From Sulfuricurvum sp. IAE1 (lineage in GTDB: Bacteria > Campylobacterota > Campylobacteria > Campylobacterales > Sulfurimonadaceae): 64,000 nt of DNA. Shown here piece by piece: positions 36,300-45,691 of this stretch. The position numbers were made by a program, and so were the translations under genes. The stretch's first letter is position 1. Every line of letters begins with the position of its first letter. The notes under the pieces were generated by a model. That model was not told where the DNA came from. It saw only the letters and a program-made list of their open reading frames with translations, and did not search any database. The stretch covers positions 62,001 to 126,000 of the forward strand of contig NZ_SLTI01000023.1 of the NCBI RefSeq assembly GCF_004347735.1, written 5' to 3'.

Positions 36300-37970
36300 A
36301 TGTTGCGCTCTATCCACGACTCACTGGAGCCGAAACTCGTCACCCTCTTCAAGCGGCAGGGCTACAGCCGCTCCGATTTCGTTGCCGATGCGATCGCGGG
36401 ACTCGCGGTTGCCATTGTCGCCCTCCCGCTGGCCATGGCGATCGCGATCGCTTCGAATCTTCCCCCCGAACGGGGTCTCTTTACCGCCATCGTCGCCGGT
36501 TTTTTGATCTCGGCACACGGCGGCAGCCGCTACCAGATCGGCGGGCCGACGGCCGCATTCATCGTCACCGTCGCCACCGTCGCGATGAAACACGGCTACG
36601 AGGGGCTGGTACTCGCAACCATCATGGCGGGGGGTATCCTTGCGCTGATGGCTTTTTTACGGGCCGGAGAACTGATCAAATTCATCCCCTATCCCGTCAT
36701 CGTAGGATTTACTTCGGGGATCGCCCTTCTCATCGCTTTTTCGCAGATCCGCGATTTTTTCGGTCTGCACGTCGACACCGTACCACCCGATTTCATCGAC
36801 AAACTCACCCTCTATCTTGCCCATCTGCACGAAACCAACCTCGCGGCGGTACTCCTTGCGACGGCATCGATCGGGGTGATTCTTCTTGCCAAGCGTTATA
36901 CTCCCCGCATCCCCGGTCCCATCCTCGTCGTCATCCTCTCGGCCTCGGCCGTCTGGGCGCTGAACATCCCCGTCGAAACGATCGAAAGCCGGTTCGATTC
37001 GATCCCCTCGATGCTGCCAAGCCCCGTATGGCCCGACATCACCTTTGAAAAGCTCCGGTTGCTCCTCCCCGATGCGATCACGATCGCGACGCTTACGGCC
37101 ATCGAATCGCTTCTCTCGGCCGTCGTCGCCGACGGAATGACCGGTACCCGTCACAAACCCAATGCCGAGCTCCTTGGACAGGGGGTGGCCAACGTCGCAT
37201 CCGGGATCTTCGGCGGCCTCCCCGCCACGGGAGCAATCGCCCGTACCGCGACCAATATCAAAGCGGGGGCCAAAAGCCCGGTTGCGGGGATGATGCACGC
37301 GGTATGGCTTTTTGCGTTCATGCTGCTGCTCGCCCCGCTGATCGTGAAGGTTCCCCTTGCGGCCCTCGCCGCGATCCTCATGGTCGTCGCATGGAACATG
37401 TCCGAGATCAAACACGTCCGGGAGATCATGAAAGCCCCGAAAGCCGATCGGATCGTCCTGATCACCACCTTTGCGCTGACGGTACTCGTCGATCTGAATT
37501 TCGCGATCCAGGCTGGAATCGCCCTCGCATCGATTCTGTTCATCGATTCGATGATGAAATCGACCCAGATCAAAGCAGTCCGGAACGAGGAGGACGACCC
37601 CGATTCCACGGCCAACAAAACGATCCCCCCCGGCGTCGAAGTCTATGAAATCGACGGCCCTCTTTTCTTCGGCGTCGCCGAAAAACTGGTCGATACCCTG
37701 CTGCTGTTCGAAAAGCCGCCGAAAGTGTTCATCCTCCGGATGCGCCACGTCCCCCTTATCGATGCGGCGGGACTGCATGCGCTCGAAGTGGTTCAGGAGC
37801 GGCTCAGCCACCACGGCACCCGACTTATCCTCTCGGGGGTCAACCCGCAGGTAAGACGGTTCATCGCCCTCTCGGATTTGAACGTCAAAATCGGTTCTGA
37901 AAACATCGTCGACCATATCGACAAGGCCATCCTCAGAGCCTCCGTCTTTCTGATGCCCAAAGAGGGCTGA
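36300..37970 (+). CDS. SulP-family anion transporter with STAS domain (second copy)
   Basis: A 556-residue SulP transporter of the YchM/DauA subtype. The core has AIVALPLAMAIAIASNLPPE, GGSRYQIGGPTAAFIVTVA and TAIESLLSAVVADGMTGTRH. A STAS domain begins near residue 445 (VYEIDGPLFFGVAEKL, RHVPLIDAAGLHALE). It is quite different in sequence from the first copy. AAGGAC precedes the ATG and a TACACT -10 lies in the 59-base gap, so it may be separately transcribed. Because it follows the selenium-linked genes, an oxyanion such as sulfate or selenate is a possible substrate (inference). Confidence 0.87.
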   Translation: MLRSIHDSLEPKLVTLFKRQGYSRSDFVADAIAGLAVAIVALPLAMAIAIASNLPPERGLFTAIVAGFLISAHGGSRYQIGGPTAAFIVTVATVAMKHGYEGLVLATIMAGGILALMAFLRAGELIKFIPYPVIVGFTSGIALLIAFSQIRDFFGLHVDTVPPDFIDKLTLYLAHLHETNLAAVLLATASIGVILLAKRYTPRIPGPILVVILSASAVWALNIPVETIESRFDSIPSMLPSPVWPDITFEKLRLLLPDAITIATLTAIESLLSAVVADGMTGTRHKPNAELLGQGVANVASGIFGGLPATGAIARTATNIKAGAKSPVAGMMHAVWLFAFMLLLAPLIVKVPLAALAAILMVVAWNMSEIKHVREIMKAPKADRIVLITTFALTVLVDLNFAIQAGIALASILFIDSMMKSTQIKAVRNEEDDPDSTANKTIPPGVEVYEIDGPLFFGVAEKLVDTLLLFEKPPKVFILRMRHVPLIDAAGLHALEVVQERLSHHGTRLILSGVNPQVRRFIALSDLNVKIGSENIVDHIDKAILRASVFLMPKEG

Positions 37971-38060
37971 TACCGATTCTTCTCGGGCACGCCGGCGCTG
38001 CGACGTAATCGCAGGGACTCCCTCAGGGCCCATCCGCGTGCAATGTGTTACAATCATGGA

Positions 38061-38924
38061 ATGATTAAATGGATTTTTCTTCTCTTTCTCGGCACTTCGG
38101 CACTTTCGTACGAATTGCAAAAAGAGTATTTTTTTACCGATCACACAATCGTTTCCACCGACGTGTTCCCGCAAATCGGCAAACGTTTCGAGCTGGTGCG
38201 GATCCCTTCGGACAAACTGCTCTTCCGGCTCGATGCCAACGTCGTCGCCAAAACCTTCGAGCTCAACGGTGTCAAAATCGAAACGGGAAAAGTGCGCTTC
38301 GTCACGTTTGTAAAAAAAAGTCCCATTGACGTCACGTCGCTCAAAATCCAGCTCGCCCGCTTCCTCACCGAACGCTACCCCGCGATCGAAATCGAAGGGA
38401 TCTCGGTCATTCCCCGGGGCTACGTGGAAGCTCTCCCCCCCGAAGCCAACGCCGTATTCGACGCTTCGTGCGCCCTGAACGGATCAGGGACGTTTTACGT
38501 GGTGGACGCCAACGGCCTGCGGCGCTATTTCGATTACAGCGTCGAAGCCACCCTCCCGGTGCTGCATACGACCCGCAAAGTCTCGCGCAAAGAGGTCCTA
38601 AACGGCATGAACACGGTCCAAAAAGCGATCCCTTTCGATTCGTTCCGTGATGTGCCGCTAAGTTCGATGCCCCAAAACGCCCAGCGTTTCCGCGCCTCGC
38701 TCAAACCCTACACTCCCCTGACGATACGCCATATCGAAAAAATGCCCCTGGTCCTCAAAAACGACAACATCGTCGTCGAAGTCCGAAACGGCACGGTCGT
38801 CCTCGAATTGATCGCAACAGCGACGCAAGAAGGGGGACTCTATGATATTATTACGATTCAAAAAAGGGACGGCAAACGCTCCCGGGCCAAAGTAATCGGA
38901 GAGAAACGGGTGGAACTGCAATGA
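38061..38924 (+). CDS. flgA: Flagellar P-ring assembly chaperone FlgA
   Basis: A 287-residue periplasmic chaperone for P-ring (FlgI) formation. A signal peptide (MIKWIFLLFLGTSALS) is followed by an N-terminal domain and a C-terminal SAF/FlgA domain: TRKVSRKEVLNGMNTVQKAI, SLKPYTPLTIRHIEKMPLV, DNIVVEVRNGTVVLEL, GEKRVELQ. An in-frame ATG six codons earlier would precede the expected transcription start, so I chose this one. A TACAAT at 38049-38054 places +1 at this ATG, so the mRNA may be leaderless. It overlaps ubiX by 4 bases at the start of a seven-gene housekeeping string. Confidence 0.85.
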   Translation: MIKWIFLLFLGTSALSYELQKEYFFTDHTIVSTDVFPQIGKRFELVRIPSDKLLFRLDANVVAKTFELNGVKIETGKVRFVTFVKKSPIDVTSLKIQLARFLTERYPAIEIEGISVIPRGYVEALPPEANAVFDASCALNGSGTFYVVDANGLRRYFDYSVEATLPVLHTTRKVSRKEVLNGMNTVQKAIPFDSFRDVPLSSMPQNAQRFRASLKPYTPLTIRHIEKMPLVLKNDNIVVEVRNGTVVLELIATATQEGGLYDIITIQKRDGKRSRAKVIGEKRVELQ

Positions 38925-39448
38925 AAATCGTGATCGGCATCAGCGGCGCCAGCGGCGCGGCACTGGGTCTCAAGACGCTGCGCGCCCTCCCCGACACGGT
39001 TCAAAAACACCTGATCGTCTCCGAACACGCGCAAATCGTCCTCGAAAAAGAGGAAAACCTCACCCTCCACCGAAACGACGAAATCTGGGCCTCCGTCGCC
39101 TCGGGTTCGTACGGAGCGGATGCGATGCTGATCACCCCCTGTAGCATGAATACCCTCGCCAAAATCGCCTGCGGCATCGCCGACAATCTGATCACCCGCG
39201 CCGCCGCGGTGATGATCAAGGAACGCCGTACGTTGATCCTCGCGCCCCGTGAGATCCCGTTTTCCCCCATAGCGCTGGAAAACATGCACAAGCTCTCCAT
39301 GATGGGGGTCATCATCGCCCCTCCCGTTCTGGCCTATTACGGGGAACAAAACACGCTCGAAGAGATGGAAAACTTCATGATCGGCAAATGGTTCGACCTC
39401 CTCGGCATCGACAACAATCTTTACAAAAGGTGGGATGACCGTGCATAA
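38921..39448 (+). CDS. ubiX: Flavin prenyltransferase UbiX
   Basis: A 175-residue enzyme that attaches a dimethylallyl group to FMN, giving the prenyl-FMN cofactor of UbiD-type decarboxylases. The FMN-binding GISGASGAALGL begins the protein; TPCSMNTLAKIACGIADNLITR and LILAPREIPFSPIALENMHK are canonical. No ubiD partner is in the window. It starts inside the flgA stop (ATGA) and runs 14 bases into coaD. Confidence 0.95.
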   Translation: MKIVIGISGASGAALGLKTLRALPDTVQKHLIVSEHAQIVLEKEENLTLHRNDEIWASVASGSYGADAMLITPCSMNTLAKIACGIADNLITRAAAVMIKERRTLILAPREIPFSPIALENMHKLSMMGVIIAPPVLAYYGEQNTLEEMENFMIGKWFDLLGIDNNLYKRWDDRA

Positions 39449-39941
39449 AATCGCCCTTTACCCGGGGACTTTCGACCCGATCACCAACGGTCATTACGAC
39501 ATCATCGAGCGGGCGCTCCGGCTCTTTGACGAAGTGATCGTCGCCGTCGCCGAATCGCGGGACAAACGGCCGATGTTCTCCCTGGACGAACGGGTCGAGA
39601 TGGCCCGCCTCTCCACGGCGCACCTGGGACGGGTACGGGTGGTGGGCTTCGACAACCTCACCGTCGAACTGGCCAACTCGCTGGGGGCAACCGTCCTCAT
39701 CCGGGGACTGCGGGCGGTGAGCGATTTCGAGTTTGAACTCCAGCTTGGGTACCTGAACAAATCGCTCGACCCGAAAATCGAAACGGTCTACCTGATGCCC
39801 AAACTCCAGCACGCGTTCGTCAGCTCCTCCATCGTCCGCAATCTACTCAAATTCAACGGCAAGACCGATCATCTCCTCCCTCCCGCGGTACAGGATGTGA
39901 TCCGCGGGATGAAGTCGTGCACACTACCGGGGCAGAACTGA
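39435..39941 (+). CDS. coaD: Phosphopantetheine adenylyltransferase
   Basis: A 168-residue enzyme of CoA synthesis, transferring AMP from ATP to 4'-phosphopantetheine. It has the nucleotidyltransferase motif YPGTFDPITNGHYDII (T-x-G-H) and a second motif AFVSSSIVRNL matching the family's ISSS[LT]VR. The ADFE-type loop LRAVSDFEFELQLGYLNKSL is intact. It starts within ubiX and its stop overlaps the tmk start by one base, so the three are translationally linked. Confidence 0.97.
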   Translation: MTVHKIALYPGTFDPITNGHYDIIERALRLFDEVIVAVAESRDKRPMFSLDERVEMARLSTAHLGRVRVVGFDNLTVELANSLGATVLIRGLRAVSDFEFELQLGYLNKSLDPKIETVYLMPKLQHAFVSSSIVRNLLKFNGKTDHLLPPAVQDVIRGMKSCTLPGQN

Positions 39942-40522
39942 TGTACGTCGCGATTGAGGGGATCGACACCGCCGGAAAAAGCACCCAGATCGAACGGCTC
40001 CGTACACTCTACCCCGATGCGCTCATTACCAAAGAACCGGGCGGAACCGAAGCGGGAGCACGGATCCGTTCGATGGTTCTGGGGGGAGAGCTTAGCAGCA
40101 AAACGGCCGAAATGCTGTTGTTTCTCGCCGATCGGGCCGAACATACCGAAGAGATCATATTACCCAATATGAACCGTCTCATCATCAGCGACCGTTCCGC
40201 CGTATCGGGGATGGCGTACGCGGCGGTACAGCAGCTGTGTGACGAGTCCACCCTCGTGCTGCTCAACCGCCTCGCCACCGGAGGAACCCTCCCCGATCGC
40301 GTTTTCATCCTTCGACTCACCCCCGAAGAGCTCTCCCACCGCCTGGGCCAAAAAGAGCACGATGCGATCGAAGCACGCGGGATCGCCTATCTGCTGGAGA
40401 TTCAAGAAGCACTCATCGCCTCGGCTTACGCGCTGGGAATCCAAACGCATGTAATCGATGCGACACAATCGATTGATACCATTACACAAGAGATATCCGA
40501 TCTCATCAAAGGAGCCTTATGA
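39941..40522 (+). CDS. tmk: Thymidylate kinase
   Basis: A 193-residue dTMP kinase. The P-loop is GIDTAGKSTQIERL, in place of the commoner GxDGxGKST, and ITKEPGG and IISDRSAVSGMAYA follow. It is slightly shorter than the E. coli enzyme (213 aa), as in relatives. The start ATG shares its A with the coaD stop TGA. The end overlaps hisS by 4 bases. Confidence 0.94.
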   Translation: MYVAIEGIDTAGKSTQIERLRTLYPDALITKEPGGTEAGARIRSMVLGGELSSKTAEMLLFLADRAEHTEEIILPNMNRLIISDRSAVSGMAYAAVQQLCDESTLVLLNRLATGGTLPDRVFILRLTPEELSHRLGQKEHDAIEARGIAYLLEIQEALIASAYALGIQTHVIDATQSIDTITQEISDLIKGAL

Positions 40523-41733
40523 TCCAATCCCTTCGCGGCATGAACGACATCCTCAGCCCCGACTACGAGCGGTTCGAGTATTTCCTCGAAACCGCTTCGC
40601 GCATCGCCAAACGGTACGGTTTCCACTACATCGAAACCCCGCTGCTTGAAGAGACCGCCCTCTTCAAACGCTCCGTCGGCGAATCCAGCGACATCGTCGG
40701 CAAAGAGATGTACCAGTTTATCGACAAAGGGGAGAACGACGTCTGTCTGCGTCCCGAAGGAACCGCGGGGGTCGTGCGTGCCTTCATCCAGCACAAACTC
40801 GACAAAAAAGGCGGTATCCACCGTTTCTACTACCACGGTCCGATGTTCCGTTACGAACGCCCTCAAAAAGGACGCCTGAGAGAGTTCCACCAGTTCGGTG
40901 TCGAGAGTTTCGGGGTGGAGAGCGTCTACGAAGACGCCCTGATGATCATGATGATCGCCGATATTTTAAAAGCGCTCGGGATCGGCTACCGCCTCAAGCT
41001 TAACTCGCTGGGGGATCAGCACTGCATGCCCCCTTACCGCGAGAAACTGGTCGCGTTCATCGAGAGCTGCGGCGACGCTATCTGCGAAGACTGCGTCCGC
41101 CGCAAGTCGACGAACCCCATCCGCGTCCTCGACTGTAAAAACGAAAAGTGCCAGAGCCTCTACGTCAACGCTCCCAAACTGATCGACAACCTGTGTGAAG
41201 GGTGCGAAAGCGATTTTGCCACCCTCAAAACGATCCTCGACCAGCACACCATCGCGTATGAAATCGATACGAACCTCGTTCGCGGGCTGGATTACTATTC
41301 CAAAACGGCATTCGAATTCGTCAGCGACAACATCGGAAGCCAGAGCGCGATCGCCGGCGGCGGACGTTACGACCGTCTTGTCGAATTTCTCGACGGCAAA
41401 CCGACCCCGGCGGTCGGATTCGCGATCGGGATCGAACGGCTTTTGGAACTGATCGTCATGCCAGAACCGAAACGTGAGGGATATTACCTGGGGGCCATGG
41501 ACGCCGAATCGCTCCCGCTGGTTCTCAAAGTGGCCGAGGCGCTTCGTAAAACTCAAAAAGCGGTCGTAGAGTACGATCCCAAAAAGCTCCAGAACCACCT
41601 CAAAGGGGCCGACCGAATCAACGCCCGCTACTGCGCGGTCATCGGTGAAAACGAACGGAATACCGATACGGTGTGGGTCAAAGATCTCGAACAAAAATCG
41701 GAAACGCAGATTCCGATGAGCCAATTTATTTGA
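40519..41733 (+). CDS. hisS: Histidyl-tRNA synthetase
   Basis: A 404-residue class II synthetase. Motif 2 is FRYERPQKGRLREFHQFG, with RPEGTAGVVRAF just before it. The histidine-specific VRGLDYYSKTAFEF and the motif 3 region AVGFAIGIERLLELI are present. A C-terminal anticodon-binding domain fills about residues 320-404. It overlaps tmk, and a 29-base gap leads to speA. Confidence 0.96.
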   Translation: MIQSLRGMNDILSPDYERFEYFLETASRIAKRYGFHYIETPLLEETALFKRSVGESSDIVGKEMYQFIDKGENDVCLRPEGTAGVVRAFIQHKLDKKGGIHRFYYHGPMFRYERPQKGRLREFHQFGVESFGVESVYEDALMIMMIADILKALGIGYRLKLNSLGDQHCMPPYREKLVAFIESCGDAICEDCVRRKSTNPIRVLDCKNEKCQSLYVNAPKLIDNLCEGCESDFATLKTILDQHTIAYEIDTNLVRGLDYYSKTAFEFVSDNIGSQSAIAGGGRYDRLVEFLDGKPTPAVGFAIGIERLLELIVMPEPKREGYYLGAMDAESLPLVLKVAEALRKTQKAVVEYDPKKLQNHLKGADRINARYCAVIGENERNTDTVWVKDLEQKSETQIPMSQFI

Positions 41734-41762
41734 AAACAAATTCCAGCGGGGAGGAAACAGCG

Positions 41763-43592
41763 GTGAAAACGTACGGTATAGACATTTGGGGCGAAAACAA
41801 CTTTATCATCGACCAGGGGAAAGTGAAGGTCAACTACAAAAGTTCCCCCTCGCTGCTCGAAATCACGCAGCAGGTGCGTAAAACCAACCTGCGCGGGCCG
41901 CTGATCCTCCGTTTCCCCCACCTGATCGGCAAACAGATCGACATGCTCTATTCCAACTTCCGCCGCGCGATCTTCGAAAACGACTACAACGGCAAATTCC
42001 ACGCCGTTTTCCCCCTCAAAGTCAACCAGTTCCCCGAAGCGGTCGACGCGATCGTCGAGCATGGCGAAAAATACAGCTACGGCCTCGAAGCGGGTTCGAA
42101 AGCCGAGCTTGCCCTTGCGATGGCCAAAACCCCCATCGGTTCCCCCATCACCGTCAACGGTTTCAAAGACGAGGAGATGGTGACACTGGGCTTTATGGCC
42201 GCCCACATGGGACACGACATCACAATCACGATCGAGGGGCTCGGAGAGCTTGAATGGATCATCGACGTCGCGCAGCAGTGCAACCTGAAAGTTCCCAACG
42301 TCGGGATCCGCGTCCGTCTCCAAAGCGAGGGGAGCGGGATCTGGGCCAAATCCAGCGGCCTGAGCGCGAAATTCGGCCTCACCTCCACCGAGCTGATCGA
42401 AGCGATCGCGATGCTGCGGGAGAGCAACATGCTCGAGCACTTTACGATGATCCATTTCCACGTCGGCAGCCAGATGCAGGAGATCGCAACGCTCAAACGG
42501 GTGCTGCGCGAAGCGGGGAACATCTACGCCGAACTCAAAAAAATGGGGGCCGACAACCTCCGCGCCATCAACATCGGGGGCGGTCTGGCGGTCGAGTATT
42601 CGCAGCACCCCTCCACCCGTATGCGTAACTATACCCTCGAAGAGTTCTCCAACAGCGTCGTCTACCTGCTGCGTGAAATCATGAACGCCAAAGGGGTCGA
42701 ACACCCCGACATCTTCACCGAATCGGGCCGATTCATCGTCGCGTCACACTCGGTGCTGATCGCACCGGTCCTCGAGCTTTTCAGCCACGACTACCAGACC
42801 AAATCGCTCAAACTCAAAGAGAAAAATCCGCCGCTGATCGAAGAGCTTCGTGAGCTCAACTCGCTCCTCTCGCCGCGCACCTGCATCGAATACATGCACG
42901 ACGCGCTCGATCATATGGAGTCCCTGCTGACGTTGTTCAACCTCGGCCATATCGACCTCCAGGACCGCTCCAATGCCGAGATCCTGGTGCATCAGATCAT
43001 CAAAAAATCGCTCTACCTCTCGCAGGACAACCCGTTGCCCGACATCGAACGGCTCCAGGTGAAACTGCAGGAGCGCTACCTGATCAACAGCTCCATTTTC
43101 CAGAGCATCCCCGACTACTGGGGATTGCAGCAGCAGTTCCCGATCATGCCGCTCGATCGGCTCGACGTTCCGGCCATCCGCGCCGCCAGCTTGTGGGACA
43201 TCACCTGCGACAGCGACGGGGAAATCCGTTTCAAACCCGAAGCGCCCCTCTACCTCCACGACATCGATCTGGATGAAGAGGAGTATTTCCTCGCCTTTTT
43301 CAACGTCGGGGCGTATCAGGAGACGCTGGGGATGAACCATAACCTCTTCACCCACCCCAGCGAGTGTACGATTCTCATCAACGACACGGGGTATGAAATC
43401 GAAAATTTCACCGAGTCGGACAACGTTCTCAACATCCTCGAGGACATCGGTTATGACAAGTCCAAACTTCTCACCAACCTTAAAAATAAACTCGCCGTAA
43501 GCGAATTTAGCACAGAAGAAGAAAAAAGTGATACACTTCAAAAACTCGAAATGTATCTGTATCAAAACGGATACCTCCGAACCACGCGTTAA
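41763..43592 (+). CDS. speA: Biosynthetic arginine decarboxylase
   Basis: A 609-residue PLP enzyme converting arginine to agmatine, the first step towards putrescine and spermidine. The PLP-binding lysine is in HAVFPLKVNQFPEAV; other marks are YGLEAGSKAELALAMA, MIHFHVGSQMQEIATL and INIGGGLAVEYS. A GTG start with GGGGAGG about 8 bases upstream is preferred over an earlier in-frame codon inside hisS. The N terminus YGIDIWGENNFIID matches the family. Confidence 0.95.
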   Translation: MKTYGIDIWGENNFIIDQGKVKVNYKSSPSLLEITQQVRKTNLRGPLILRFPHLIGKQIDMLYSNFRRAIFENDYNGKFHAVFPLKVNQFPEAVDAIVEHGEKYSYGLEAGSKAELALAMAKTPIGSPITVNGFKDEEMVTLGFMAAHMGHDITITIEGLGELEWIIDVAQQCNLKVPNVGIRVRLQSEGSGIWAKSSGLSAKFGLTSTELIEAIAMLRESNMLEHFTMIHFHVGSQMQEIATLKRVLREAGNIYAELKKMGADNLRAINIGGGLAVEYSQHPSTRMRNYTLEEFSNSVVYLLREIMNAKGVEHPDIFTESGRFIVASHSVLIAPVLELFSHDYQTKSLKLKEKNPPLIEELRELNSLLSPRTCIEYMHDALDHMESLLTLFNLGHIDLQDRSNAEILVHQIIKKSLYLSQDNPLPDIERLQVKLQERYLINSSIFQSIPDYWGLQQQFPIMPLDRLDVPAIRAASLWDITCDSDGEIRFKPEAPLYLHDIDLDEEEYFLAFFNVGAYQETLGMNHNLFTHPSECTILINDTGYEIENFTESDNVLNILEDIGYDKSKLLTNLKNKLAVSEFSTEEEKSDTLQKLEMYLYQNGYLRTTR

Positions 43593-43602
43593 GGGATAGA
43601 AT

Positions 43603-44304
43603 TTGGGACTGTTTTCCGAGATTGCCGAAGATTTTTCGAACGTTTACAAAAATGATCCCGCCATCAGCTCCCGAATCGAACTCTTCTTCAACTATCCCGG
43701 CGTCTGGGCCATCTTCTGGTACCGGATAGCCAACCGTCTCTATCGCCGCGGCTTTAAATCGTTCGCCCGTTTCCTGATGGGGATTAACCAGATTCTTACC
43801 AACATCGACATCCACCCCGGCGCGACCATCGGCCGCCGCGTTTTCATCGACCACGGGTTCGGCGTCGTCATCGGCCAGACGGCGATCGTCGAAGACGACG
43901 TCCTGATCTATCAGGGTGTGACGCTGGGCGGAGTGAGCCTCACCCCCGGCAAACGCCATCCGACGATCAAAAGCGGGGTCGTCATCGGCGCTGGGGCGAA
44001 AGTACTCGGTAACATCACCATCGGCGCGAACAGCAAGATCGGGGCCAATTCGGTCGTTGTGCGTGAAGTTCCCGAAAACAGTACGGCGATCGGCATTCCC
44101 GCCCATGTCATCCAGAAAGGACGGGACAAAGACCCTTTCAGCCACAACAAACTCCCCGACATCAACAAAGAGATGTTCGAATACCTCCTCAAACGGGTCG
44201 CCGTCCTCGAACACTACATGGTACAGGACAACAAAGAGATCCTTGAACAGGATCTCCAGCTCGAAAACATCTACGAATCGTTCATCAAGGCGATGAAGCA
44301 TTAA
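43603..44304 (+). CDS. cysE: Serine O-acetyltransferase
   Basis: A 233-residue left-handed beta-helix acetyltransferase making O-acetylserine for cysteine synthesis. Hexapeptide repeats include IDIHPGATIGRRVFIDHGFG, VVIGQTAIVEDDVLIYQGVT and VVIGAGAKVLGNITIGANSK. It is the short type lacking the large N-terminal domain of E. coli CysE. The start is TTG, with AAGGGAT before it. The C-terminal 40 residues form a helix. It is the last gene of the flgA-to-cysE string. Confidence 0.93.
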   Translation: MGLFSEIAEDFSNVYKNDPAISSRIELFFNYPGVWAIFWYRIANRLYRRGFKSFARFLMGINQILTNIDIHPGATIGRRVFIDHGFGVVIGQTAIVEDDVLIYQGVTLGGVSLTPGKRHPTIKSGVVIGAGAKVLGNITIGANSKIGANSVVVREVPENSTAIGIPAHVIQKGRDKDPFSHNKLPDINKEMFEYLLKRVAVLEHYMVQDNKEILEQDLQLENIYESFIKAMKH

Positions 44305-44314
44305 CAAACGGTGG

Positions 44315-44320
44315 TATAAT
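44315..44320 (+). promoter_or_regulatory. -10 element for the lipoprotein trio
   Basis: TATAAT within GGTGGTATAATTG, about 36 bases before the GTG of the COG3014 gene and just after cysE. It is the only strong promoter-like element in this gap; a -35 is not clear. Confidence 0.45.
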
Positions 44321-44350
44321 TGTCCCATCTTTCGATTCGGACATAACTCG

Positions 44351-45691
44351 GTGCCACGATTTTTCCTTTTTCTTTTTCTGTCCGTTTCCGCCGTTCTCTA
44401 CGGCGCTTCGCTCACCTCCGAACAGCTGCGGGGCGGTTTGGACGCGCATTCTTTCGATCAGACCCTCTCCGCGCTTGCAGGCGACGATTCGGACGACGAC
44501 GAATACTGGTACTGGCTCGATCTCGCGCGGCTCCAGCAATCGGGAGGCGATTACAACGCTTCCGTCCGTTCGTTCGAAAAAGCGTACGCCATTCTCGACG
44601 AGTACGAAAACCGCGCAACCTACAGCGTCCGCAACATCAGTTCGTTCGTAGGTTCCTCGCTCCTCTCCAAGGGATCGGAAAGCTATTACGGCAAAGGGTA
44701 CGAACGGACCCTCATGCATACCCTCAACGCGATCAATTACATCATGCTCGGCGATTTCCAGGGGGCGGCGGTCGAGATACGCCGGATGGAGAAGCGCCAG
44801 GAGTTCTGGCTCCTCGAATCGGATGAAAAAATCAAACAGGCGGCCAAGGACAAAGCAACCGCCGAAGCACGCAATACCAGCACCGATACAATCCCGCAGA
44901 ATTATTCGATGGCATCACTCCTCAACAACCCTGACGTCCGCGCGCTGCTCAACAATTACCAGGACCCTTTTTCCTATACGCTCGGTTATGTGATCGCCGA
45001 GATGTCGGGGCTCTCTTACGCAACAGGCGATGAAGGAGGACTCTACCTCAAACGGGCCATCGCCCTCAATACTGAAGCCAAAAATGCCCTCGTCCCCTCC
45101 AAAAATCCTAAAAAAGGGGATACGATGAGCGTCACGGTGGTCGTCCTCTCAGGAGTGGCCCCGTCAATGAAAATCGAAAAAATCCGTTTTCCGATCTTTC
45201 ACGCGGCCGAATACACCAGTATCGACCTCCCCTCTTACGCCCCGCCCCGAAACGATCTCGCCCGCCTCTCCATCAGCACCGCCGGTGGACGGACGTTCAC
45301 CCCGCCCCGTCTCCTCAAAAGCGACATGATGGCCTATAAAACCCTCAGCGACGAGTTCCCCGGCGAACTGGCCAAAGCCGCCGTCCGCGCGACGACCCGC
45401 GGAATCGCGGCAAAACAGGCGAACGACCATTTCGGGGACCTGGGAGGATTACTCGCGTCGCTGCTTTTCGACGTCGGAAGTTCCATCGCCGATTCGGGGT
45501 TCCGGAACTGGGAAACCCTCCCCAATTCGGGTTACCTGCTCTCTTTTGAAGCGAAAAAAGGGGAAACACTCAGTATCATGTTAAATGACCGTCAGGAATC
45601 GATTGCCCTTCCCAAAAACGGGAAAGGGGTTTTCGTTCTTGTCTCCTATCTCACACCAGACAATGTAAGGATCGATTATGCCGATTACTAA
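44351..45691 (+). CDS. Exported TPR-like protein (COG3014 family)
   Basis: A 446-residue protein with a signal peptide (RFFLFLFLSVSAVLYGAS) and a helical TPR-like part to about residue 230 (YWYWLDLARLQQSGGDYNAS, DALNAINYIM-like helices). A second, beta-rich half contains VTVVVLSGVAPSMKIEKIRF and the hydrophobic helix GGLLASLLFDVGSSIAD. It matches COG3014, a family of unknown function regularly followed by YcfL-like and LpoB-like lipoprotein genes, as here. The start is GTG. It overlaps the next gene by 14 bases. A role in assembling or supporting the LpoB-type activator is an inference from context. Confidence 0.75.
   Translation: MPRFFLFLFLSVSAVLYGASLTSEQLRGGLDAHSFDQTLSALAGDDSDDDEYWYWLDLARLQQSGGDYNASVRSFEKAYAILDEYENRATYSVRNISSFVGSSLLSKGSESYYGKGYERTLMHTLNAINYIMLGDFQGAAVEIRRMEKRQEFWLLESDEKIKQAAKDKATAEARNTSTDTIPQNYSMASLLNNPDVRALLNNYQDPFSYTLGYVIAEMSGLSYATGDEGGLYLKRAIALNTEAKNALVPSKNPKKGDTMSVTVVVLSGVAPSMKIEKIRFPIFHAAEYTSIDLPSYAPPRNDLARLSISTAGGRTFTPPRLLKSDMMAYKTLSDEFPGELAKAAVRATTRGIAAKQANDHFGDLGGLLASLLFDVGSSIADSGFRNWETLPNSGYLLSFEAKKGETLSIMLNDRQESIALPKNGKGVFVLVSYLTPDNVRIDYADY

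Noticed and set aside
32245-37970. Mercury resistance operon
   Set aside because: MerT-like and MerP-like parts are present, but merR, merA and merB are absent and the neighbours are selD and mnmH; a mer operon is not the best label.
36657-38174. 505-codon open frame antisense to the second SulP gene
   Set aside because: The plus-strand SulP protein is complete and conserved. The antisense product is rich in Asp, Gly and Arg and has no fold signature, as expected for the shadow of a hydrophobic GC-rich gene.
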